Positions 49,441 to 60,100 of a stretch of DNA of 64,000 nucleotides are shown piece after piece. The notes beneath the pieces are model-generated. The model was not told where the DNA came from. It made no database searches and was given only the letters and a program-made list of their open reading frames with translations. Position numbers and translations under genes: made by a program. The stretch is from Sisyra terminalis (Eukaryota; Arthropoda; Insecta; Neuroptera; Sisyridae), in contig OY292280.1 in NCBI GenBank assembly GCA_958496175.1, positions 3,720,001 through 3,784,000 on the forward strand, in the 5' to 3' direction. Every line of letters begins with the position of its first letter. Within the stretch, counting starts at the first letter, position 1.

Positions 49441-49668
49441 TTTTGGCTCAAGTATACTTAAGCACACCCACAATCTGGCAACGTTGCATTTTCGACCTTG
49501 TTTTTAATTTAATTCACGATATTTTTGATGATTTAATTCTAATATGGTATAATTCTCTCTTTTGTGGCTAAATGTTCATTATGGACCGATTTAATTAAAA
49601 ACAAAGTCGAAAATGCAACATTGCCAGATTGTGGGTGTGCTAAAGCACACATGAGTCAAAATTTCAAT
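49441..49668. mobile_element. foldback (MITE-like) element, arms about 75 bp
   Basis: The left arm 49441-49514 and right arm about 49591-49665 are reverse complements with few mismatches. The core CACACCCACAATCTGGCAAC is mirrored by GTTGCCAGATTGTGGGTGTG apart from one base. The spacer is about 76 bp and holds no frame. This size and structure fit a non-autonomous DNA transposon. Confidence 0.8.
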
Positions 49669-50865
49669 AAAAAGAAGAGAGTATAAATAGTTAGTATTTA
49701 TTAGGAAACCATTGTCGATTTTTTTGGCCCAGCGTAATAAATAGATACATGAAATATTTTTACAAACAAGTAATGTTTACGATGCCGCATCGTAAAAATT
49801 GCCATACGTTTGTTCGGGTCCACTGCAATAATAACAACAATTACGATGTTTTATGGTAGTTTTCACTATAATTTTTTTCCTGTAGATTTTCCTATGTGTG
49901 TTTCAAAAATTTATAAGAGATATAAAAGGACGAAATTAAAAAAAACACAAAATGTAAATTTTCTCATTTTTATTGGTATTTTACAATTAATATCGTAACG
50001 TATTTGAAAAAAAAGAACTACTCGATGCTCTACAAATAATCTTAGTAAAGAATTACAATAGGATATTGACAGGAATGGTTTAGGAAATCAAAACTGGGAG
50101 AACGTCTTCTGGAGCACTAATTAGGATTGACAGGATAATAATGAGGACGTTCAGGGACCAGTATCCTTATGGAATCATTTTTTTTTAAATTTATACAAAG
50201 AGAAAGGGGAGAAATCACAGCTTACTTAACATTAAACTTAAACTTGAAAAATAATTATAGTATAATTATTAAATAATTATTGATAATTAATGAGACAATG
50301 ATAGAGAAAATTGAAAAAAATGTTTTTTTTTTTTTGGTTTTCCGGGATTTCATATGATGTCTGAAAAGTTTATGTACGTATTTTTTGTGTCCTATCAAAT
50401 AATATAAACACAGTACTTATATGTAATAGTAAAAGTAATTACGATTAATAGGTACAATTAATCGATTAAATCAATAATTTTTCTATTAATTAATTAAATT
50501 AATATAATAATTATCAATTATGTATTTAAATCGATAAAATAAATTATTTCATTAGCACTTTCGGCTAATTCAGTGTTTTTTTTTTTAATTGATGATTTTT
50601 TTTAAATTTTATTCAGACTAGCATAGCGAATAAAGACATTTTTTTCAATATATTTTTTCAAAATTGTTTTAAAAAAATATTTACATAATAATATATAATA
50701 TGAAAAAAAGAATTTTTCTTTTTTTTTAAAATAAAGCAAAAATATTGTAATAGATATTTTTTAATTTGGTTTCGACAAAAATTGAATTCGTTGGTTAGAT
50801 TTTGCAGCAAATTCAAATTGAAGAGTTTGGATTGAAAAATAATAAAAATATCCAATTTTAATTTT
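49669..50865. other. AT-rich intergenic sequence
   Basis: No gene recognised. A 21-bp near-perfect palindrome, TTTACGATGC-C-GCATCGTAAA, lies at 49776-49796. Short frames at 49810-49998 and 50658-50952 have K/N/F/Y-rich AT-driven composition and are discounted. Confidence 0.4.
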
Positions 50866-51350
50866 CATTAGGTCAGTATCAAAATAAGATTTTTTCGCTG
50901 ACTTTGAACAGTTATACTGTGTATACAATATATTGAATATATTGCGGTCCAATTTATGTAGTATAGTTTAATATCAACAAAAATATTCGTGACGTATTGC
51001 CCAGATACGTATTTCGATTGCCAAGCAATCTTCCTCAGTGGTCATCAAGTAGTTTGGATCACTTCGTAACTGCTTTGTGATGATTCACAAAATAATCATG
51101 GATTGATCTCAATTTTCTAATAACGTTAAATCTCACAGGTCAAACTCCACAGATATATTTGACGTATTGCCTACCTCATGAGGAAGATTGCTTGGCAATC
51201 GAAATACGTATCTGGGCAATACGTCACAAATTGTTTGAACTTCTGTTCAAATTTATGTTTACGGTATGATTTTTATATATTATTATATCAGATTATACTA
51301 CATAAATTGGACCGCAATATATCCTATATATTGTATACACATTAGGTCAG
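50866..51350. mobile_element. foldback (MITE-like) element, arms about 150-180 bp
   Basis: The left arm (about 50890-51045) and right arm (about 51165-51340) are inverted. GTGTATACAATATATTGAAT, ATTGCGGTCCAATTTATG and GTGACGTATTGCCCAGATAC on the left appear as reverse complement on the right. The short word TTAGGTCAGTA occurs just outside each arm (50868 and 51344) in direct orientation. It is therefore a candidate duplicated target sequence, although long for most families. A single-arm relative lies at 45600-45905. Confidence 0.75.
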
Positions 51351-51989
51351 TAGTTTTCAACGTGTTGAGCACGTTTCCTTTAGGGGGGGGGGGGATATAG
51401 ACTATTTTAAAAATTGGAAATCATAATTAAGATTTATTCTTTGTTTGGCAGTGAGCACAGAAAATTATCAGTAATATCAATAAACAATTAATAAATCATT
51501 CCAATTAATATCACTTTATTGTATGAGAATGGAAAGAAAGCTACAATAGTGAAAAGGGATAGTAAAAATTTAAATTTAAAAAAAAAAAACATTACAATGA
51601 CAGAAAAGTTACAGAAAATTATAAATTTTCCAACTTAATTGGAAACTAACTAAAATTGGGAACTTATTCGAAGAAAATAATTTTTGGATTAATGAAAATA
51701 TCCTTATACAAAAAAAAAATAGGGAATTTCCGTTAAAATTCGGGAAATAAATTTTCATAGAAACTGCAGTTTTCAATGGTATTAACATTACACTCTCCGG
51801 AAAACACATATTTGGTCAATTTTCTTGAAATTGCTTGTATGTGGAATTCAAAAACCAACCGAATCAATTCAGAATTGCTGCAAAAAAGGACCTTGTATTT
51901 CATAATTGGATGGCGTGGAGCTGGTGAATGGCATGCGCGGAAATCAGTAGCGCACACGGTTATTCCAATTGACTGGGTTTGAAATACAA
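51351..51989. other. intergenic; opposing short frames of uncertain status
   Basis: A G run of about ten bases sits at 51384-51394. At 51733-51982 both strands are open for 66-74 codons and GC content rises slightly. Neither product has a recognisable domain, and overlapping frames on both strands argue for a repeat remnant rather than a gene. Confidence 0.3.
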
Positions 51990-53665
51990 TTCATATTTTG
52001 TCGATGTCCTTAGAGGAAAAAGATGTGATCTTAATTATTTTTTTTAAATAAATTGAATTTAAATAATTATAATATTTATAAGATATATTTATATGGCCTT
52101 GCAAGTATGGCATTTGGATCAAATTTTAGAGCTTTTTTTTGACTTAAAAGGCTGTGCATAAGAACAAAAAAACTTCTTTTGAAATTTTTTGAACATTTAA
52201 GAGAAAAACGTGCAATTTTCGAAAAAGTTTTACGTATATTTTATTGTATAGATTTATAAAATTTTTATATGTGTATATAAAAATTGTCTAAAAAAGTTCT
52301 ACAAAAATGGTTTATTTCTATTCAAAAAATAGGAGATTTCTAGGACGTAAGAACTTATGAATTACAATTGGTAATTAAATTTGACTATAGCAATTTTTTA
52401 ATCGTGAAAAAAAAATTATAAATCAATTATAAATTACCAATTGATTCATCTACGATTTACTAAAAAAATATTTCTTTTTTTTTTTATTAAAATTGACTCA
52501 ACGCTCTAAATATTATGGCACTTTCATGTTATGTAATATAGTGAAAAATTTTAAGAACAAAATCGATCTATAAAAATTTCCTTTTAAGATCTACAAAAAC
52601 GGTTACAAAAAAACCAAAAAAAAAAATGCACAGCAAGTACTCCAAAAATATGTTTCGTTCTTATAGTTTTCAAAACTAAGGCACTATTATTACAAAATGG
52701 CTGAATTATTGTTCGTTTTTCTTTTGTTTTATACTGTTATACGCTTTTTTTTTCTTTCTTAAGAAACATTTTCGTTGCTAAGGCACACTATTTTCATATA
52801 TGACTGACTTAAATATTGCAAAAAAAAAACATAGAGATTCGGAAAGGCCACATTTCGTCTAAAATTACAATAGAAAAAATGTAGGTATTGTTTGTAAAAG
52901 TGAAACTTCTTTGTTTTTTTCAACAAAACAATTGAAAAGAAAAGAAATTAATAGGTACGTACCTTTTTCACGTTATATCTCCAAAACTGTTGGTTCTACA
53001 CCAAAAATGATAGAAACAAATTTGTAGAAAATTTCATCAACTACAAAATTTGTAATAACTTTTGAAAGCGTACGACGCACAGAAAAGAAGATTTCTACAA
53101 AAAATTGATTTTTGTAAGTATGGCGTTTAAGGTTTATGAATTGTTGTAAAGTAAAGAAGTTTCACTTCAATGGTGTGTCGATTAACTTAAATTAGGACTC
53201 CGTACGTGAAAAGTCTAACGGATTTTGCGTAGTTTTTTTTTTAATTATAAAATTGTACTATTCTATAAATAATTAAACGATTAGATACATTTGTAAATAT
53301 ATTAGCCATGTCTTTTTAAATTATTTTTTTTTCATTTAATCAATTACTTTTTAGTTTAAATAAATATTTTTTTCTTCTACAAATTTAATAATACTACTCG
53401 TAAATTTAATTACAATTTAAATATATTCAAACGTTTGTATGATTTGGTGCATTTTTGTGTAATTGTCTTCTACAAAATGTTCAAAAATAAAAAAAGAAAC
53501 AAAAAAAGAAATACAACTAAAATGGCGTTGTCTTTTCAAAAAAAATCGCCTGAAATATCTTTTTTTTTTTTAAAGGGAATGATCAAATCCTAGCCGTCTT
53601 CAAATCACCAATCGAATATATTATATGTTGATTTTTCTTTGATACTATTATATAAGTATATAGAG
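51990..53665 (-). other. probable castor 3' untranslated / downstream region
   Basis: AT-rich sequence immediately downstream of the castor stop codon with no reading frames. Minus-strand polyadenylation hexamers are AATAAA at 52483-52488, 52311-52316 and 52240-52245, and the ATTAAA variant at 53335-53340. Which is used cannot be told. Related words AAGTGAAACTTCTTT at about 52897 and inverted near 53150-53172 suggest another decayed inverted repeat. Confidence 0.35.
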
Positions 53666-53850
53666 TGATAAATATAGTAAAACTTCTGGTATAATGCGCA
53701 GTTTTTTTTAAATAGGGTATGAGAGTAATAGATGCGCATTGGATCAATTTATCAAATCCATCAGGTGACTATACACAAGTTAATTGTACACCTGAAATAT
53801 CAACATGCGCATTATATATACATGCGCATTATATGAAGTTTTACGCAAGT
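53666..53850. repeat. inverted repeat just downstream of castor stop codon
   Basis: GTAAAACTTCTGGTATAATG at 53671 is mirrored by CATTATATGAAGTTTTACGC near 53825-53844. The word ATGCGCATT or its near variant occurs four times (about 53694, 53731, 53805, 53822). It lies 40-220 bp past the stop, so it would be in the 3' untranslated region and could fold in the transcript. Confidence 0.6.
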
Positions 53851-53889
53851 CGAAAATCAGGGTATCTCTATGTCTACGTTTAGGAATAT

Positions 53890-54170
53890 TCAGCCTTCCA
53901 GATGGCGGTACTTGTGCGCGGACATTTGGGCTAATCCAAGTACCGCGTATTGGCAGCTCAAACAATGATAGTGCGTTTGACGACCACTATGCTGACATCC
54001 TGAATTTGCTCCAGAACACTGTTGCGAAGGAGTAAATTTCTCAAATCCGGCTGCTTGAATTGAATCAAGTTTCTGATGTTGTCTGCGATGTGCTACTACT
54101 TTATTGGTATCCGTACAGACGAAATCACACTTCAAACAATGGAAATGGCTAGCCTTGTTTTGAGTGGTTC
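53890..54170 (-). CDS. cas: castor exon L: fingers 11 and 12, stop codon
   Basis: The acceptor TTCCATTAG precedes GAACCACTC. It encodes finger 11 ([20 protein letters not shown] then RRQH), the C-x7-C para motif CSGANSGC, and finger 12 ([20 protein letters not shown] then KYRH). It ends LEG and TGA at 53892-53890, only three residues after the last finger's final His. Confidence 0.92.
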
Positions 54171-57100
54171 CTAATGGAAGCAAAACTGTAAAAGCAATTC
54201 GTGAAAACAATAGTAAATTATAGGTACCTAGGGTGTTGGTATAGGCGCAGTCTTGACGACCGCACTGAACATTGGCTCGGTACTGTTGGAAATCACCTCC
54301 CATTAACGTATCCAACCTCTCATGTCGAGCTGTATGCTGAACAAAACGGGTTTTATCGCAAAAACTGTAACCACAGTCTTGTCTTTGGCAGTGAAAGTGT
54401 GTTTGATGTTCTCGGTACCCACAATGGGAGTATTGGCAATCTTCATTAAATCTATTAAAAGAATAAGATATCAGGTTTTTTTTCGGTAGAAAAGTAATTG
54501 GAAACTAACCGAAAACGTAGGTATCCTTCAGGAACTGGTTCATCTTTCAGAATTCGCATCGAATTTTGAATTCGTGCTTTTTTCTGTTCAGGGGAATCAG
54601 ATGCCATACCACTCGAAGGACTCAAGGAGCGTTTCGATAGATTAGCCGCCATCAATGCCAGAGGAGTTAAACCTCCTGCCGAACTTGCAGAACTTGCGTT
54701 CAAGTCGTTTCCAGAAAACGGAGATGGTGGTGATATGTTCAAACCTACTGAAACAAACATTTTAGTAAAACAAAGTTAATGGGTACCATCCTCCATTTTG
54801 TACCTGGATGCTGAGGAACGATTGTGGGAGATGATAGAGCAGCCAATGCTGATTGCTGATGTTGTAGTTTCATTATTTGAAGCCCATGCTGGTGAATTTG
54901 GTATAGCAATGTGGGGTTGTGATACAGATATTGTAAGGGAATTCCAGATTGTTGCGAGATTAGTTGAGCTGTTAAATTAGCATGGTGAGCTTTAAAAAAT
55001 TCAACCATTTAATACAGAATTCACAATGAATACTGCAGTTTAAATACCTGCAACGCAATCAGCGTAGTTGGATGACGGACTGGTAGAAGCTAGTCCCGAG
55101 TTTTGGCTAGGACTAGTTGCCGACCGTGAAGAGGCTCGTTCTTTTTTCGATTCATTCGACTCCGATGGGAATCCGATTGACGAGGAAGCAGAAGGACCGT
55201 TGAAGACAAAATTCGGGTTTTGTAAGTTTTGAATGGGTGTCACAGATATAATCGGGCTTTTGGACACAGGAATGTTTTCGGAACTGGTCGGAATTGAATT
55301 ATCAGTCGTTTGGCACCCTTGTGGATTTAGCGCACCACTACTATGTTTCGATATGTGTATCACTAAACGGTCCACTTCCGAAAAGGCCTTAAATGTTGAA
55401 ACAGTTAGTTTGGATAGTTGACTTATAAAAGTGGGATCATACCTGATTGCATGCATTGCAGTGATAGTGATGCTTCTTTTTCAGTTTACAGAATGGTCGA
55501 CTGCAGGATAATTCTGGGCCGTACAGCACAGGCTGAGTGTCAGTTAGGTTGGAGGTGGTGAAAGATGAAGAAGAACCATTGGAATGTTCGTTCTTTACTG
55601 TTACTTCTGAAACAGTTTACAGTTCAACATCCAGAACTTATTGAAAAAATACCAGTAAAATAACAAAGAATACGATTAAAAATACAGAAAAATCAAGGCA
55701 ATTTGGTTCTAGAATTCCGAAAATCTACTCAGGGGTTCAGTAATCATTACCTTGAAAGTGAGGTGATCTTTTACTAGAGTTTGACTCATGCGCAGGTTTA
55801 CTGGTAGGTAAGGCAGACAACGGGTAAAAGGTTCCGGAAGCCTTCACCACTATAAATAAAATTCCCAAAAATAATATTTACACAAAAATAAAAATCAATA
55901 ATACATAAATAACACTAAATGTTTGACTTGATTTCTTCCATTTATCGTAACAGAACTAAAAAAAAACTGTAAAATTTCTACTCAAACAGAAAATTTTTAC
56001 ATTTCAAAACTACAGGTACATATTTTTGATTTGAATGGAACGAAAAATACGAAACATTTATTTACAAAACTGTAACAAATAGGAGGTCAAGTGTCCAGAA
56101 TATTGATTACAGTAAAAAGCAGTAGTGAATCCAGGAGAATGGGTTAAGGAGCTCAAGGTAGCCTCCCTCCTTAAGGATCTAAACTAAAATCCTGGACCCA
56201 CTACTGGCAAATAGTAAACTGTAATTCCGTTTAGTTTGACCGTTACACTGTGAAACATTTAGAAAAAGTTCTACGATATCTATCAAACGCATGCAGTACT
56301 ACAATATCAAAAAATCATCCGAAACAACCCTTGTCCAAAACTTCCCGAAACCAACTTACCAGAAACTCCTTTCGGACTGGACTCTTCATCGCAGATTTCA
56401 TCGTCAAACTCCTTCTTTGGCGTGAATCTCGACTCGTTTCTCAATCCCGTTTTGGGATCACCATCCGGGTTCCTATCGTCGGGAGACGCATCTACTTCTG
56501 GATTCTCGAAACCTTTGTCCGATTCCTTTAACTCAACATCGTCAAACTCAGAATCGTCAAAATTTGGATTGTCACCAAGTTTGTTATCGTCAAAGTCTTT
56601 CTTCAAATTGAGCATACAAGAAGGTAAAACTGGTTCGATTACCAATTCACTTTGTGATGTGTTCACTTGGGATTCACCGTCATTTAAATGTTCCACATAG
56701 TGAATTCCCATAGCCGAATAACGAACAAAAGTGTAATTACAGCCAGGACGGGTGCAGTGAAAATGACGATTTACCTTATTACTGAAAAAAATGGATCCAT
56801 GTTAATAATAGGAAACCAATTCGAACTTAAATTTGTCTTCCCAAAAGTGGGAATCATGCCTTACTAAGAGGGGAAGGTATTACAGAAATGGACTTATCCG
56901 GGAATGAGTTAATGCCAAAAATTGTACAAATGAGTGGTTACCTGTGGCATTCTGGTAGACGACAGTCGACATTTCGATCGAAAAACGTGAAACCTTCCAG
57001 GATTTCAACGTTGTCGTGGAAATCCTTCGAATGCATCAGTAGCAAATCAGGCGTATTTGTAGAATAATGACACCTCGCTTTGTTGCAGTGGAAGTGAACT

Positions 57101-60100
57101 TTTTCCATACTGAACATACAAAGATTGTCAGGACAAGTATCGTTTTCTTCGTAAACATCAAAGCCTTGAAAACGAAAATCGGACGGTGTGATATCTTGGA
57201 CCGAAATTGCTACAGGACTTTCAGAAGCGGATCGTTCCGGAGATACTGGACGATCCATTGCAACTTCTGGACGAGGCATTGGCATTGATTGGTTCGCCAC
57301 TGTGGCACTAGCCGAAGTTTTCGGAAGCTTGAAACTTGTAAAAATTGCCTGAGGACTATCCATATAACTGGAACTTCCAATTGGAGACTAAAAAAAACAG
57401 AAAATACCATGAAATCTAAATTATTTGGGGAGTGCAAAGTTATTATTACATAATCGTTCCAAACTTCTATCACGCGGTTTTTGGGTGGACGTCCCCGTTT
57501 TCTTCGGAACATCCCTTCAATCGATGTGGCCAAGTGGGTCATTGTTAGTGGATCTTTCGTGAGGGATAGTTTCTTCGAATACTCGTGCATCTTGAAATGT
57601 TCTAAACGACGAAAAATTCGATCAGAAGTTAAAATTACTTCTCGACAGTTGTCCCAATTGCAATGGTAGTGCTTTTCTTTCACATCGTACACACAATTTT
57701 CAATGGAACATTTCTCATTTTCTTTTACACAAGTATAGTACTGATCGGATACTTGATTTTCCTGTTCGTGGTTTCGAGCATGTTCCCGAACTCCATCTTT
57801 GCACCTAAAATTAAAAAAAAATAGTTTTACTAACTGAAGTTCTCTCCTGGAAACTTAGTTTACCCAAAAGTTGAGTCGCAGTTATCAACCATGCAATGGT
57901 AATGTGATCTGGTGATCATTGTACAATTTGGATCGACACATGTTTGATTGGAACTGAAATATTTGCAGTATTTGATCCAGAAGTCCTCATTGTTCCAGTC
58001 AACCATTCCGGAACTATCAATTTGTTGGGAGCCTTCATTTCGTTCTTCTGAACATTGATCGAAACTATTCGAAGCACCCGTTAGGTCAATAGCCAGGGAG
58101 TTGCTATCGTTTGAATTGGTATCATCGTCTGAAAAACCCTGGCATTCGTTTTGCTTTCCCGATAGTTCCGTCTGTGATACTGTGACATTCGGCTCGTTTG
58201 GGGACATTTCCCGGGTTTCGGAATCCTTAAATTTTTCATTGCGATTCTGATTAAGGCTCAACCGTCCATTGATTTGATCAACTGTTAGATTGATACCCAG
58301 CCGTTTTAGGTGCTCGATTTGTTCAATTTGATCATCTGTTAGTTTTATGGGAGCCGAATTTGATGGGCTTGTTTGTTTTTCGTTGGCATTGAAATTTCGA
58401 CTTCGAGACGGCCCGTCTGTTAGGAATACTGTTACAAATGGAGTGTTTGGGTCGGAAGACTTTGATTTGGATTCAGATTTTTGGTTGGATGATGTCATGT
58501 TAATTGGACTACTACGATTTGATGATGGTTCCGTGTTTTCTTGTTGGAATTGTTGTCGAATTAGTCTATCTTGGTACATTTTAATGGTCTCATTGAATGG
58601 AATATTGGTGTTATAGTCGGTTAAGTTTAGTGGAGTGTTCTCTTGGTACTGTTTGATTAAATGTTGAGCGTTTTCTTGTTGAGCCTTGAACATTTCCAGA
58701 ACGTTGGCTGGAATTGGACAGTCGAATCCTGCAGCTGCGTTTGTACTTTCGTAGCTTTGACATAGATCTTGTAAAAGGGCTTGGTACTGTTCGGAATTGT
58801 CAGATCGGTGGAGATCTGTAACGGAAGGATCCATTGCTTGGATGGCTTGAACTTTTTTCAGTAGTTCTTGTATGTGGGTTGGCATGTTCTCATAGTTTTG
58901 ACCGTAAGATTTGATCAGTTCTTGGACATATTGGTTCATCATTTCCCCGTTGCCACTGTACGCACGAAATGCGTCGGCTCCAGGAATATTTTCGAAAATC
59001 TGTTCGTAGTTGCGTAATGCATCCATTTCTACACTGGATAGATTCTGGGCGGCCATTTCGTAGTTCTGGTGTGTTTTGATTAGTTCTTGCAAACTTTGCG
59101 GAATACCGCCTTCGTGGTTTTGATAGTAGCTGATGATTTCGTGAATGTTAGCCGGGAGCATATCAGTGGCAATCCGGGAGTCGAAGTTGGAGGATGACGC
59201 GTAGTTTTTCAACATTTCTTGCATTTGCGGTGGGACATCAGACATATTGCCCTGAGATCCAAAGTTTTTTAACATACTTTGTGCTAATTTAAATTTCCTG
59301 TAAGCAAGTTCACTATCCTTGCGTTCGTGCTTTCTTTTATGACTAAAAAGTTGTCCGGAACTGTGCAGAACATAGTTACACTGAGCTCGAATGCAATGTA
59401 TATGGTTACAAACTTTACTGAATCGACAATTTTCGAACGGACATGCTTCTGATTTCATAAACTTCTTGAATCCATCCCGACTAAGTTGCTCGTCTTTTAT
59501 GTGGTATGACTTATGTTTTTCCATGTCAGCCTTATTTTTGAAAGTATACTTACAACCATCGCGACGACAATGGAAATGAGTAGTACGCTGACCGAAAAAA
59601 GCACAGAATGATGCGTTACAGTCTTCTGTAGCACGGTACCGTTGAAATCCTTCTTGAATTATGGCCGAATCTTTTCGGTGGTAGTTTGCATGCATCTGGA
59701 CATCACTTGTCGAAATATAAACTTTGTCGCAATTATCATGGATACAATGATAATGAGTTTGTCGACGATTGTGCTGACAGTTTCCGTACCGCGTACTGCA
59801 GTCATCCAACGGAGAATACCGCATGAAACCATGCTGCAATGATTCATCCCGTTTCTTGTGCCATTTCCAATGTCGAATCATTTCTTCTTTCTTCGCGAAA
59901 ACCTTGGTACCACAATTGTTCGACTCCGTTTCAATGCAATCCAAACAATGAAAATGCTCACTGTAACCCAAAAAAAGATCATACAATTTACAGAAATTCA
60001 CATCCAGGATAGTTATACTAACCGAAGGTTCAGTTCCTTGCAGTAGGCATTGCCACATTCCATGCTGGCACCATACTTTTTCACGTATCTAGAATAGTCA

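Noticed and set aside
50658..50952. Two minus-strand frames of 63-65 codons
   Set aside because: Their composition is dominated by K, N, F, Y and I as expected from AT-rich DNA, and one runs into the foldback arm.
51733..51982. Protein-coding gene suggested by overlapping frames on both strands
   Set aside because: No recognisable domain, no splice context, and simultaneous openness on both strands is better explained by composition or a decayed repeat.
54201..54449. Plus-strand frames over the castor exons (also at 53805, 54798, 55233, 56250, 56422, 57067, 57481, 58347, 59391, 59642, 59858)
   Set aside because: All are antisense shadows of the minus-strand castor exons, with no family features.
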